From a virus: 33,133 nucleotides of DNA. The stretch is from positions 1-33,133 of the IMG/VR virus record IMGVR_UViG_3300043449_000206, one strand, 5' to 3'. Shown one piece after another: positions 6,930 to 14,876 of the stretch. The first letter of the stretch is position 1, and every line of letters begins with the position of its first letter. A program made the position numbers and the translations under genes. The notes beneath the pieces are model-generated. The model did no database searches. It saw only the letters and a list, made by a program, of their open reading frames with translations, and had not been told where the DNA came from.

Positions 6930-8003
6930 TTAAATACTTGGGTTATAACCAAAATCAAAAGCACTTGAAGGTCTTAGTCCAAGACCACCAGTTGAAGTTG
7001 GCGTTGACAAAGAATAATCTAATTGTTTAGGCGGATTAAAGTATTGATTTAAACCATAACCTACATAAGGATTATCTGCAAGTCCCATCAATGCTTTACC
7101 AACGCCACTACCAGCCGTACCTTGAAGGGTTCTTGCCGCACCAAGTCCACCAGTCAACAATGCTTCTCCAACATTAGCACCAGCAGTAGCTGTTTGACCG
7201 CCTAACAGTCTTCCCATCTCCAATGGCTGTTGACCAAGAGACTCAATGGTAGAACCAGCACCCAAGTAAGCACTGAATGGACTCAAAGCACCAACCTGAC
7301 CAGCTTGGTACTGACCCATTAAGCCAGCACCAGAACCTAGCAATCCTGCACCAAAAGCCACATTCTGCTGACCAGCTTGTTGAGCCTGAGAAGCCAATTG
7401 CAAGTCTTGTTGTGCCAATGCGTTGTAATAAGCCTCCATCTCAGGAGTAGTAGCACCCAATCCAGCCGCACCACTAGGGCGCAACCCTGTAGCACCTACT
7501 GACAAGCCACCACGACCTGTTTGGAACAACTGGTTCTGCAACTGAGCATACTGACGCTCACGGCTAGGTGCAAGCAAATCTTGTTGCTGACGCATATATT
7601 GAGATGCCACTTGTTCAGGTGTCTGTTGTAGGTACTGCTGACCTAATCCAAACAATCCTGTAGCACTTTGTTGAAGCGGAGCATACTGTTGCTGTGCCAT
7701 CTCAGCCTGAGTCAAAGCACCGCCTGTAAGAGCCTGTAAACGGTCTTGATAGGCTTTGAGTTCAGGAGAGACTGTGTAGCCAGCACCAGTTAAGTAACCG
7801 CTAGGGTCAAACTGGAACTGAGAAGCTCCATACCTAGTAGTAACCCCTACAGGCCGAAACTTAGCCGCTTCAGCCGCAATTCGTGCCGCCTCAAGCTGTG
7901 ATCTTGCTGAAGTTTCAGCCGCCCGTTGAGTAGCCCTACTTTGCATCGAACCGCCAAGCAGTGATGCGCCCCCCATAACTAATGCCGCTTCAAGTCCCAT
8001 CAT
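6930..8003 (-). CDS. Internal virion / DNA transfer protein, Gln/Ala/Gly-rich
   Basis: 357 aa. The N-terminus is a short hydrophobic Gly-rich segment (GLEAALVMGGASLLGGSMQS) followed by a helical Ala/Arg/Gln region. The remainder is unusually rich in Gly, Gln, Ala and Leu with repeated short motifs (GLFGLGQQYLQQ, LASQAQQAGQQN, GAGLLGSGAGLMG). This resembles DNA transfer proteins of the P22 gp7 kind and the first of three ejection proteins in podovirus gene orders. The start may be the second ATG (8000), which is better spaced from AGGAG. It overlaps the upstream gene by ATGA. Confidence 0.6.
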   Translation of the reverse strand: MMGLEAALVMGGASLLGGSMQSRATQRAAETSARSQLEAARIAAEAAKFRPVGVTTRYGASQFQFDPSGYLTGAGYTVSPELKAYQDRLQALTGGALTQAEMAQQQYAPLQQSATGLFGLGQQYLQQTPEQVASQYMRQQQDLLAPSRERQYAQLQNQLFQTGRGGLSVGATGLRPSGAAGLGATTPEMEAYYNALAQQDLQLASQAQQAGQQNVAFGAGLLGSGAGLMGQYQAGQVGALSPFSAYLGAGSTIESLGQQPLEMGRLLGGQTATAGANVGEALLTGGLGAARTLQGTAGSGVGKALMGLADNPYVGYGLNQYFNPPKQLDYSLSTPTSTGGLGLRPSSAFDFGYNPSI

Positions 8004-8302
8004 ATTCTCCTGACAAATATTTGTCTTAATTTTTCATCTGAACCAACAAAATCTTTCAGATATTCAAACCCAACAATACTTAGAAATTTCTCATGCTTTA
8101 CATCACCTATCTCATGTATTGCATAAATCTCACTTCTATGTATCTCAAACAACTTTCTCAAATCACCTAACAAATCTTTCTTCACTTCCTTTGTCCACTT
8201 CACACAATCGCAATGTATAAAAGTGAAACCAAAATCATTTTCCAAAAAGACAATGTAATCATTGTGATAGATTACTGGTGTCTTCACGCAGTCCTTTTCC
8301 AC
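8000..8302 (-). CDS. Small phage protein, possibly a reduced GNAT-like fold
   Basis: 100 aa. It begins MEKDCVKTPVIYHNDYIVFL and has alternating strands and helices. The end (HEKFLSIVGFEYLKDF) resembles the last helix-strand of GNAT acetyltransferases, where a K-F-x-x-x-x-G-F motif is common. The acetyl-CoA binding P-loop (Q/R-x-x-G-x-G/A) is missing, so any relation would be structural only. It overlaps the tail fibre gene by 19 nt and the next gene by ATGA, placing it in the late virion block. Function unknown. Confidence 0.5.
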   Translation of the reverse strand: MEKDCVKTPVIYHNDYIVFLENDFGFTFIHCDCVKWTKEVKKDLLGDLRKLFEIHRSEIYAIHEIGDVKHEKFLSIVGFEYLKDFVGSDEKLRQIFVRRI

Positions 8303-8964
8303 ATGAAGACAGTAATGTACGGTTGGTAGTTAGCATTTGTGCCACTTGAACCAGTTGTACTGTTTGTAACAGTAATTCCAGTAGTAGCAGTACCGCTATT
8401 TACAGATAAACCTTCAACCATTCGTTTTTCACTTTGTCCTGTTTGCGCTTGCGCTCCACTACCTGTTTGATTAATTAAATGATTATGTCCGGGGTCTGTA
8501 ACAGTTGCTGTGTGAGTGTGGCTTACAGTGATTGCATCTGCACTACCACCAGTTTCTTCAGCAGTATCAAACAATGTATTACTAGAATCAAAACCAACCA
8601 TGACACGACCAGCACCAAATGCAGTCCATGTGCCAAAGCCAAGTAAAGTTGCAGGATTAGTCGAAACAACTGCTGTATATATAGCACCTACAGGAAATAA
8701 TGATGCTTTTACAGCTTGTACAAATGCAGTTGTTGCAAGTTTTGTACTGCTATCTGTAGAACTCTGAGTTGTTGCAACCGTACCAGTTGGAAGTGTAGGC
8801 GTACCAGTAAAGGTAGGACTTGCCAAATCTGCTTTGGTTGCAATGGCAGTAGCAATGTTGTTGAACTCAGTATCAATCTCTGTACCTTTGACAATCTTCA
8901 AAGGGTTGCCAGAAGACAAATTGTCTTTGGTAGCAAAATTCGTACTCTTGGTGTAATCAGACAC
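8284..8964 (-). CDS. Tail fibre / collar-type protein
   Basis: 226 aa. The N-terminal part (residues 1-90) has Thr/Ala-rich repeats and the peptide SSTKLATTAFVQA, which is typical of phage tail-fibre shafts. The C-terminal half begins FPVGAIYTAVVSTNPATLLG. It continues to SHTHTATVTDPGHNHL, a His-rich motif that binds metal in T4 short-fibre and collar domains, and ends with NYQPYITVFMWKRTA, the standard ending of this domain. It would form a trimeric spike or accessory fibre used in host contact. It follows the tail protein by 11 nt. Confidence 0.82.
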   Translation of the reverse strand: MSDYTKSTNFATKDNLSSGNPLKIVKGTEIDTEFNNIATAIATKADLASPTFTGTPTLPTGTVATTQSSTDSSTKLATTAFVQAVKASLFPVGAIYTAVVSTNPATLLGFGTWTAFGAGRVMVGFDSSNTLFDTAEETGGSADAITVSHTHTATVTDPGHNHLINQTGSGAQAQTGQSEKRMVEGLSVNSGTATTGITVTNSTTGSSGTNANYQPYITVFMWKRTA

Positions 8965-8975
8965 AATACTCTCCT

Positions 8976-10535
8976 TTAACTCAGTTTGCCATTCTTGGCT
9001 TGAATTTCAATCTTCTGAATAGACAATGCCGAACCATTGATGTCTGATTCATAACCTGTTTGAACAACTTTTCCAGCACCTGATGCCGCAACAGTCAAAG
9101 TCTGTAACGCAACACCATCAGAATAGTAAGCAATCGTGGTGGCATTTGCACCATACTCAGCAATACCGTAATAGTAAACACCTTGTTCTGGAATGCTTGT
9201 ATTGTCAGACAAGTAGTTTGTCTTGAAGTCAAACCCCCACTTAAATGTCACCACTTGGTTTGTTCCACCAATCACAACTGTTGACAACTTTTTCAGAATT
9301 GAAGTTACATTCTGGTCGCCAAGATCAGCATGATTGGTGTAATACAACATACGATAAGAAGCGTTGTAATCTTGGTATGTGTTGTAGTACCCAATGTATC
9401 CAGTTTTGCCAATGTAAAGACTTCCATCTCTGCGAGACAAGAATGATTTAGGCGTGATCGAATCCCAAGTAGTTACCCTTGCAGAACCATCAGGCAAATA
9501 AGCCTTGGTATCAAAGCACCAAGTGGTGTCAATACTAGGTGTTGTCAACAAGTAAAAGGCTTCACGCTCAGAGTACACAGACTTGATGTTTGCCAATGTC
9601 TCACCAGCCACAGCACCCATCAAATCATTACGAATATTCTTTGACAAGTCTCTCTCAGGTGCAGACTTCTCTTGAATCGTTCTCATCAACGATCTGACAC
9701 CAGAGTTTGATAAGAACAACACATCAGTGCTTGTGGTCTGAATACTGTCTCTAGCAATGCAACCAATGCCCTCAACAGTGTCACTCAATGTCATAGTTGA
9801 TGGTGATGTTGCACCAGAATAAACAAGAATCTGCCGCCTACCAAAGATGAACAAGAAACCATTGTGAGCCGCCAAACCAGTGATCTGGTCAGCACCATTC
9901 ACCCACACATTGTTCACATTCAATGAACCAGCAGTACCTGTTGACCACACATGACCTGAAATCAAGTCACTGAAATAAACAGTGGCATTTACAGAGGTAG
10001 TGTTAGCCGCCCATAATCTACCAAACGCTGAAATCACAATGTCAGCATCAGGTGCAGTAGCTTGATAACCAGTTTTTTCTGAAACTCTACGGTATGTTGT
10101 AGTCGATACAGCAGGGTCATAGATCAATGGATTGTGACCAGACTGAAAGAAGTATGTAATGCCATTCAAGGATGCACACTGCCAATTGCTTGCAGTAATG
10201 GTTGGCGCAGTACCCCCACCCCCATAGGTAAGTTCAGTCACAACATTTGTAGAACTCAACTTGAATATTTTGTTGTTTCCAGCAAACAAGACCGTCAATG
10301 TTCCATCAGCTTGAACTAACTCATGGATGACTTTGACATCATTTGCGCCCAAGTCACCAGAAGAAGAATTGACCCTTGACCAACCTTTGCGTGAGCCAAT
10401 ACGACCATATTGGTCAATGATGCAATTAGTCGCAACCAAGGCAAAACCAGCATTCAAATCAAGAGGCGAGTCTTGAGTATTCAGACCGTAGAATCCCGGT
10501 GCTGAGATGCTGAATGTCTGAATAGGTTGGCTCAT
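8976..10535 (-). CDS. Tail protein, beta-propeller-like (tail nozzle/stabilisation type)
   Basis: 519 aa, beta-rich throughout, with recurrent strand-turn units such as GTLTVLFAGNNKIFKLSS, GITYFFQSGHNPLIYDP and GFLFIFGRRQILVYSG. This pattern is common in phage propeller proteins that close or extend the short tail (T7 gp12/nozzle or P22 gp10-like). The N-terminus (FSISAPGFYGLNTQDSPLDL) and a C-N-I-I-D-QYGRIGSRKGW segment are common to this virion family. It overlaps the adaptor gene by ATGA and probably docks directly below it. It is not an enzyme as far as can be seen. Confidence 0.75.
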   Translation of the reverse strand: MSQPIQTFSISAPGFYGLNTQDSPLDLNAGFALVATNCIIDQYGRIGSRKGWSRVNSSSGDLGANDVKVIHELVQADGTLTVLFAGNNKIFKLSSTNVVTELTYGGGGTAPTITASNWQCASLNGITYFFQSGHNPLIYDPAVSTTTYRRVSEKTGYQATAPDADIVISAFGRLWAANTTSVNATVYFSDLISGHVWSTGTAGSLNVNNVWVNGADQITGLAAHNGFLFIFGRRQILVYSGATSPSTMTLSDTVEGIGCIARDSIQTTSTDVLFLSNSGVRSLMRTIQEKSAPERDLSKNIRNDLMGAVAGETLANIKSVYSEREAFYLLTTPSIDTTWCFDTKAYLPDGSARVTTWDSITPKSFLSRRDGSLYIGKTGYIGYYNTYQDYNASYRMLYYTNHADLGDQNVTSILKKLSTVVIGGTNQVVTFKWGFDFKTNYLSDNTSIPEQGVYYYGIAEYGANATTIAYYSDGVALQTLTVAASGAGKVVQTGYESDINGSALSIQKIEIQAKNGKLS

Positions 10536-11179
10536 ACCGCTACAAACTCCTGATTCTCAGGGTAGCGAGTGCCTTCCAATGCAATGTAATCAGAGAGCAT
10601 AGACTTGTACAACAGATAAGCCTCAGATGAAGACAAACCGCCATCTTCACCACGCTCTACCAATGCCCGAGCATAAGCATTCTGAGCCACCAACACATCA
10701 GGCACAGAGATGATTGTTGCATCTGATGACAATGTGGCTTGTGGGACTGTCAGGCTAAATGGGATGCTGTAAACACCATCAGGGCGAGGATACAGCGTTA
10801 CTTTGGTGTCATAGCTACCATTGACACCATCAAAGGCGTAATAGGCAGGGATTCCATCAACAGGTGTAGAGAAGTTCTGAAACCTATTCATGGTTGCAAA
10901 ATCAATGTTCTTCATGCGAATGTTGCTTGTGACATTCAACACATCAAGAACTTGGAACTTTTGACCAGAACCTGTCAAAGCATAAGAGTATGTGCCTGAA
11001 GTAGTGCTCAGAGTGATTGTTGTGCCAAGAACATTCCAAGCAAAAGCATCTTCTACTTGACGCTTGGCATCATTGACAAATTTGCCAATGAGGGAAGAAT
11101 AGGTTGTTTCGGAAACAGTTGAAACAGTTGCTTCACGCAACCTAACTAAAACATCGTTTACAAGTTCTAAGTATGTCAT
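10532..11179 (-). CDS. Head-tail adaptor (T7 gp11-like)
   Basis: 215 aa. It opens with MTYLELVNDVLVRLREATVS, followed by FVNDAKRQVEDAFAWNVL, the helical N-terminal pattern of T7 gp11-like adaptor proteins. A beta-rich middle (KVTLYPRPDGVYSIPFSLTV) follows, and then a helical end (AYARALVERGEDGGLSSSEA). Twelve copies would sit under the portal and connect it to the tail nozzle. The order portal, scaffold, coat, adaptor, tail protein on this strand supports the assignment. It overlaps both neighbours by a few bases. Confidence 0.8.
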   Translation of the reverse strand: MTYLELVNDVLVRLREATVSTVSETTYSSLIGKFVNDAKRQVEDAFAWNVLGTTITLSTTSGTYSYALTGSGQKFQVLDVLNVTSNIRMKNIDFATMNRFQNFSTPVDGIPAYYAFDGVNGSYDTKVTLYPRPDGVYSIPFSLTVPQATLSSDATIISVPDVLVAQNAYARALVERGEDGGLSSSEAYLLYKSMLSDYIALEGTRYPENQEFVAV

Positions 11180-11484
11180 CTGCTTGCCTTCGCTTTGTTC
11201 CTTGCGGATATAGCTTTAGCTTTTGCCTTTGCGTCAGCCTTTGAGGATGCACCCCATGCTTTAAGCGAAAGAAGCAGTCTTGTCGGTTCACCTTTCTTGT
11301 CGTATTCAGCACCATCGTTGCCAGCCATACGAGCCAAAAAGCTTGCTCTGCGAGGGTTATCCCCCGACTTTACTGGTGCTTTCAGGTTGCCACCAGTTTC
11401 TGCATTATAGGATGCTCTCCCCTTGGCATTCAACCCCCCTTTAACATTTTTGCCCTCGGAGCGTTGCCAAGCTGGAGTTTTCAT
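11176..11484 (-). CDS. DUF6321-like small basic phage protein
   Basis: 102 aa, strongly basic. The pattern KTPAWQRSEGKNVKGGLNAK, then GRASYNAETGGNLKAPV and NPRRASFLARMAGNDG, matches what I know as DUF6321, a common small protein in phage head-tail regions with unknown role. The C-terminus is a Lys/Ala-rich tail. High charge without Cys suggests nucleic-acid or capsid-interior association. The start overlaps the upstream stop (TAATG), and the end overlaps the adaptor start by ATGA. Confidence 0.7.
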   Translation of the reverse strand: MKTPAWQRSEGKNVKGGLNAKGRASYNAETGGNLKAPVKSGDNPRRASFLARMAGNDGAEYDKKGEPTRLLLSLKAWGASSKADAKAKAKAISARNKAKASR

Positions 11485-11642
11485 TACTTCACCTTTTTTG
11501 GTTTCTTTGCAGTCTTTGCCGCCTGTTTAAAGTCAGCCGCTGTAGGTGCATTCTTAGAACCCACCTTGTTCATCTTCTCGCCAGACCCTTCGGCTATTCT
11601 TTTTCTTTTAGCCCAAATATTGGAATAGAGTCCTTGCTTCAT
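11484..11642 (-). CDS. 52-aa basic phage protein
   Basis: It starts MKQGLYSNIWAKRKRIAEGS and continues with EKMNKVGSKNAPTAADFKQA and a Lys-rich tail. The pattern GLY-x-N-I-x-A-KRKRI-x-x-GSGEKM is shared by small basic proteins next to phage head genes. It is joined to its neighbours by ATGA and TAATG overlaps, which supports expression. It may bind packaged DNA or act during head assembly; no function is known to me. Confidence 0.68.
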   Translation of the reverse strand: MKQGLYSNIWAKRKRIAEGSGEKMNKVGSKNAPTAADFKQAAKTAKKPKKVK

Positions 11643-11806
11643 TTCATCTTCTTCTTTGGCTTAGACATCCCTGCCTCAGACAGAGCAATCGCAACTGCTT
11701 GGCGAGGATTCTTTACAACCTTGCCACCCTTGCCTGAGTGCAATTCACCAGCCTTGTACTCACGCATGACTTTGCTGATTTTGGCTTGTGCTTTGGTCTT
11801 TTTCAT
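11639..11806 (-). CDS. DUF6496-like small basic protein
   Basis: 55 aa: KISKVMREYKAGELHSGKGG, then NPRQAVAIALSEAGMSKP. The core K-V-M-x-E-[FY]-K-x-G-x-L-x-S-G followed by N-x-x-Q-A-[IV]-A-I-A-LSEA is the DUF6496 signature found in phages and bacteria. Function unknown. It overlaps both neighbours by ATGA. With three other short, Lys-rich proteins it forms a cluster of basic proteins between coat and adaptor genes. Confidence 0.75.
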   Translation of the reverse strand: MKKTKAQAKISKVMREYKAGELHSGKGGKVVKNPRQAVAIALSEAGMSKPKKKMK

Positions 11807-11988
11807 TTGCCACGACCTGATTTCTTCATCATGTTAGTAGCAGTTCTGCCACCACGCATAGGCAAACCTTTTGGTTTTCCAATCGCAACCATGATGGTCA
11901 CAGGAACGCCCTTTTTTTTGCCGTACTCTTTGGCTTCTTTCTCGCCTTTTTCAGAGTAGGGAAACTTCTTTTTTCCAACCATAGGCAT
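11803..11988 (-). CDS. 61-aa Lys/Gly-rich protein
   Basis: It starts at the ATG at 11988, with AGGAG 6 nt upstream: MPMVGKKKFPYSEKGEKEAK. The peptide is Lys/Gly-rich, with a short hydrophobic stretch (VTIMVAIGKPKG) and a basic tail (MMKKSGRGK). V-G-K-K-x-FPY starts recur in small phage head-region proteins. No function is known. It is followed by the DUF6496 gene with an ATGA overlap. Confidence 0.65.
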   Translation of the reverse strand: MPMVGKKKFPYSEKGEKEAKEYGKKKGVPVTIMVAIGKPKGLPMRGGRTATNMMKKSGRGK

Positions 11989-11998
11989 AGTGTTCTCC

Positions 11999-12202
11999 TT
12001 ATTTCCAGACACGATCAGCAATGAATGTAATCAAACCACCAACAGCAGATGCGACCATCATGCCACCCCAAAACCCGCCTTTACCTTTGTTGGCAAGTTC
12101 AAGTAAGCATTTGACATCAGCACTCAATTGGTGCATCTCTTTTTGGAGAGCCTCTACTTGGGCTTCAAGTTTTCCAAAGTCTCTGGCATCAATGTCAGAC
12201 AT
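11999..12202 (-). CDS. Coiled-coil plus transmembrane protein (XhlA-like)
   Basis: 67 aa. MSDIDARDFGKLEAQVEALQ begins an N-terminal coiled coil (residues 7-40). A Gly-rich hinge and one C-terminal transmembrane segment follow (FWGGMMVASAVGGLITFIAD). This matches the layout of haemolysin XhlA-type proteins, which assist holins in some phages. Here it lies far from the lysis cassette, among head genes, so a membrane role in assembly or lysis timing cannot be separated. It overlaps the upstream gene by 8 nt. Confidence 0.65.
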   Translation of the reverse strand: MSDIDARDFGKLEAQVEALQKEMHQLSADVKCLLELANKGKGGFWGGMMVASAVGGLITFIADRVWK

Positions 12203-12419
12203 TTAAATCTACCTTTCTGGGTCTTCCCATACGCTTAATTGTGGGGATGACAGGCGCACGAAAGGCGGTATCTGTTCTGATTTCTGATTCTACAGATTCT
12301 ATGGTTACTTCTACTTCATCTACCCTTACATAACCCTGATGACCTTTCATGGAATCAATATCGACTTGATTGTGAAAGGAAACAAGATTACCCGATTGCA
12401 GACACTTAAAAGTAGCCAT
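12195..12419 (-). CDS. Small conserved head-region protein
   Basis: 74 aa. It begins MATFKCLQSGNLVSFHNQVD and ends KRMGRPRKVDLNV. The first half looks beta-stranded (x-C-L-x-S-G-N-x-V-x-F), similar to short proteins encoded beside decoration and coat genes of podoviruses. The basic GRPRK end looks like a minor-groove AT-hook motif. No function can be assigned. A strong hairpin (12436-12457) lies between it and the upstream gene. Confidence 0.6.
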   Translation of the reverse strand: MATFKCLQSGNLVSFHNQVDIDSMKGHQGYVRVDEVEVTIESVESEIRTDTAFRAPVIPTIKRMGRPRKVDLNV

Positions 12420-12435
12420 AAAACCCCTTAAATGA

Positions 12436-12457
12436 GAAAGGGGGGACTAGCCCCCCC
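12436..12457 (-). terminator. Hairpin, possible weak terminator after the decoration gene
   Basis: On the minus strand, GGGGGGGCTAGTCCCCCC forms a six-to-seven G:C pair stem right after the 12463 stop, followed by TTTCTCATTT. The stem is very strong but the T-tract is interrupted. It may be a partial terminator or an mRNA-stabilising hairpin. Confidence 0.5.
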
Positions 12458-12462
12458 TACCC

Positions 12463-12786
12463 TTAAACCATGCGAACGATAACGATACGCAAGGTTGAAG
12501 ATGCCAAGTCCACTGTAGAACCTGACTCGTTTTGAATGCGGAACTTGACTGTATTGGCGGCACTGACATAGCCAGTGACTGTCAAACCAACCAAATCTAC
12601 ACCCAAAGATGCCCCAATAACCATGTCACCCAAGGCGACACCAGCTACGGTTACATCATCTGTTTCACCATCACCATCCGCTAGAGAACCAGCGTTTAGT
12701 GTTGCTTTTACAGCCCAAGTGTCGGAGAACAAACCCCGAAACTGGTCATTACCTCTGCGTGAGACTACTGCTGAAGCGGTTGCCAT
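12463..12786 (-). CDS. Putative capsid decoration protein
   Basis: 107 aa, almost entirely beta-type, with Gly/Val/Asp-rich strands (TVAGVALGDMVIGASLGVDL, then GLTVTGYVSAANTVKFRIQN) ending in hydrophobic strands (LRIVIVRMV). A small beta-rich protein directly downstream of the major coat gene is the usual place for a capsid cement or decoration protein. It is set off by a strong terminator upstream and a hairpin downstream, consistent with adjusted copy number. The function is inferred from position and composition. Confidence 0.6.
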   Translation of the reverse strand: MATASAVVSRRGNDQFRGLFSDTWAVKATLNAGSLADGDGETDDVTVAGVALGDMVIGASLGVDLVGLTVTGYVSAANTVKFRIQNESGSTVDLASSTLRIVIVRMV

Positions 12787-12809
12787 TTTGATTACTCCTA
12801 ATTTAGTTT

Positions 12810-12841
12810 AAAAAAGACCCCCTACCACTAGGGCAGGGGGG
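12810..12841 (-). terminator. Rho-independent terminator after the major coat gene
   Basis: On the minus strand a 9-bp stem (CCCCCTGCC / GGTAGGGGG, one G:T pair, loop CTAGT) is followed by TC and then T6. It starts 10 nt after the coat stop codon. It probably stops most coat transcripts, with read-through feeding downstream genes. Confidence 0.8.
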
Positions 12842-12851
12842 ACAACTGCAA

Positions 12852-13802
12852 TTAGGCTGGAACTGCCAAGGCAAACATGGATGAAGACTTAGCCGCACCC
12901 ACAGTAGCGGCACTACGCAAGGCGGCAACGCCATACAAAGTGTCACTTGTGAACAGCGTAGCAAGGTACTCTTGCTTGTACTGTACTTGTGAACGCACAC
13001 CAACTTGCTCAACCAAGACCATCGCATCTTTGTGACCCATCAAGCACACACGAGCCGCACCAGAACCAGAAGTGGTATCAGCGTTGCTAGAGGTGAAGAC
13101 AGGGATGCCATACAGGTTGCCAATTTCACCAGTGCGAATAGCGTCACCAGTACCGACAAATGCTTGTTCGGTGTAGCGAGCCAAACCCATCAGGGTGTTG
13201 CGGCTTGATGGAGGAATCAAGAAGAAACGATTGTCCATAGGAGTATCGTTGTCATCCAAACGCTGAATAGTGCGACGAATAGCCGCATCAGTCAGTGCTG
13301 ACTCATTGTTGCTTGCGGCAACATAGGCAGTCGTACCGTCACCACCAATGTAGGCGGCGGCGTATGCGGCAGAACCAGCAGTACCACCGTTGGCTGAACG
13401 ACCCAACTGCACCAAGTCTGTATCGACTTGACGAGCCAAGGCATAGCCAGCATCGGAGGTGTAGAACTGACGCATAGAGTTCAGAGCCTGTGCTTCCACG
13501 ATGTCTTCAATCAAGCGGCTATATTCATAGTGCTTGTTGATCGACACTTGGACTTCAGACTCAGTGGCGGCAATCAAAGTGACTGCTGTCTCAGCGGCTT
13601 TGGCAGAAGCAGAACCACGGGTAGGTGCAGGAATGTGAACAGTGTCACCTTTCTTGCCCTTGAAGTTCATCTTCATAACCAAGTTGGCTAAAACTAGGTT
13701 CTTCTTGTATGCGGCTACGATTTCGTCTGACCAAATTTCAGGGATGAAATTAGCCGCTGTGGTGGTAGTGACACTACCTGATGGGGAAAATGCTGTTGCC
13801 AT
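12852..13802 (-). CDS. Major capsid (coat) protein
   Basis: 316 aa from the ATG at 13802, with GGAG 7 nt upstream; an ATG at 13823 in frame is less favoured. N-terminal Ser/Thr-rich arm, then NFIPEIWSDEIVAAYKKNLV and LANLVMKMNFKGKKGDTVHI, a typical start of HK97-fold coat proteins of this group. Later come VDTDLVQLGRSANGG, MDNRFFLIPPSSRNTLMGLA and a beta-rich end. It follows the scaffold gene and is followed by a strong terminator, as expected for the most abundant virion protein. No protease gene is visible nearby. Confidence 0.88.
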   Translation of the reverse strand: MATAFSPSGSVTTTTAANFIPEIWSDEIVAAYKKNLVLANLVMKMNFKGKKGDTVHIPAPTRGSASAKAAETAVTLIAATESEVQVSINKHYEYSRLIEDIVEAQALNSMRQFYTSDAGYALARQVDTDLVQLGRSANGGTAGSAAYAAAYIGGDGTTAYVAASNNESALTDAAIRRTIQRLDDNDTPMDNRFFLIPPSSRNTLMGLARYTEQAFVGTGDAIRTGEIGNLYGIPVFTSSNADTTSGSGAARVCLMGHKDAMVLVEQVGVRSQVQYKQEYLATLFTSDTLYGVAALRSAATVGAAKSSSMFALAVPA

Positions 13803-13832
13803 TTGTGTACTCCAAAAAATCAAAAGTTAGGG

Positions 13833-14594
13833 TTACTTGACACGCCCCTCTGCGTATGCCGCCATGATTTCTTCACTCAAGGCATCGTATCGGTTTGGGT
13901 CAGTCATCTTCAGCCGAATAAGGTCTGCCCTGCGATAGACTCGTTTTCCAGATTCTCCAGTACCACCCACATCAACAGAAGCCGCTTTAAGGTTCGACTT
14001 GCGTTGGGTTTCCCCTGCATCGCTAGTCTGTTTTGCCTTAACGCCTTTCAACTGCTTGTAGGTGCTCAACAATTCGTTTGCACTGTCGTAGTCGTATTCA
14101 CCATCAGCTTTTGCATACAGACCAATGCGAACAGGTGAAGATTTCACCCAATTCACAAAGTCTGCATCTTGAACAATCTGACCGAAATCAGGGTGTTCTT
14201 GCGCCAGCTTTTGCTGAATCTGCATCTTTTTGAACTCTTGACTAGCTTGTCTAGCCGCAAGAACATCAGGATGGTTATCAACAGTCTTACGAACAGCCGC
14301 CTGTGGATTCTCGAAAAAATCTACTTCGGGTTCTTCCTCTTTAACAGGTTGAGACTTTCCAGCAAGGTTTTGCTTGATGAGTTCATCAGCGAGTTTCCTA
14401 ACTTCCCCAACTTCTTGAGCTTGCTTGCCAATCAGCTTTTCTGCCTCTTGGTGCATCTTGATAATGTCAGATAACTGTTTGCCCCGATATTTATCAGGAA
14501 TGTCATCTGACGCTGGCTCAATTGTTGATTCAAGCTTTTTCTGCTCAACAATGTCTAACTCACTTTGCATCTCGTCTGGGTTATCAATCAACAT
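13833..14594 (-). CDS. Capsid scaffolding protein
   Basis: 253 aa from the ATG at 14594 (AAGGA 6 nt upstream). A GTG at 14615 would add seven residues but has no ribosome site. The protein is acidic and helical. It has an early DDIPDKYRGKQLSDIIKMHQ and EAEKLIGKQAQEVGEVRKLA, a very common start of phage scaffold proteins. A Glu/Pro linker, a middle helical region (HPDFGQIVQDADFVNWVKSS) and a basic C-terminal helix (YRRADLIRLKMTDPNRYDAL) that would bind the coat follow. It sits immediately upstream of the coat gene. Confidence 0.85.
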   Translation of the reverse strand: MLIDNPDEMQSELDIVEQKKLESTIEPASDDIPDKYRGKQLSDIIKMHQEAEKLIGKQAQEVGEVRKLADELIKQNLAGKSQPVKEEEPEVDFFENPQAAVRKTVDNHPDVLAARQASQEFKKMQIQQKLAQEHPDFGQIVQDADFVNWVKSSPVRIGLYAKADGEYDYDSANELLSTYKQLKGVKAKQTSDAGETQRKSNLKAASVDVGGTGESGKRVYRRADLIRLKMTDPNRYDALSEEIMAAYAEGRVK

Positions 14595-14648
14595 ATTTTT
14601 CCTTTTTCCTGCCACTTTTGGGTTCTAGGATACACAACGGCATAATGC

Positions 14649-14876
14649 TTATGTTGTGGTTTTACGCTCTGCCGCCAACTTATCACGATGTTTCTTATCA
14701 AATTTCATCCATGACGATGGAAAATGACCTGACCATCCTTCCAAGTTAACGCTTGGTGCGCTGATCGTGCGATTGGCTGAACCACCGCACTCACACTGAG
14801 TTATTTGCGCCTCATAATCGCAAAGTCTCTCAATTCTGTGTCCACTCTCGCAGACAAATTCATACATTCTTTTCAT
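14649..14876 (-). CDS. Small zinc-ribbon protein, FmdB-like
   Basis: 75 aa. MKRMYEFVCESGHRIERLCD is followed by ITQCECGGSANRTISAPSV. The Y-E-[FY]-x-C-x-x-G-H ... C-x-C-GG arrangement is that of FmdB-type zinc ribbons. The first knuckle has lost one Cys (C-E-S-G-H), so metal binding may be incomplete or use His. A W-rich C-terminal part and a basic tail follow. It overlaps the upstream gene by 17 nt and has GAGGAA before its start. FmdB-like proteins between fibre and scaffold genes occur in other podoviruses; their role is unknown. Confidence 0.7.
   Translation of the reverse strand: MKRMYEFVCESGHRIERLCDYEAQITQCECGGSANRTISAPSVNLEGWSGHFPSSWMKFDKKHRDKLAAERKTTT

Noticed and set aside
8000-8302. 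Functional acetyltransferase
   Set aside because: Only the last GNAT-like helix-strand is suggestive. The acetyl-CoA binding loop is absent.
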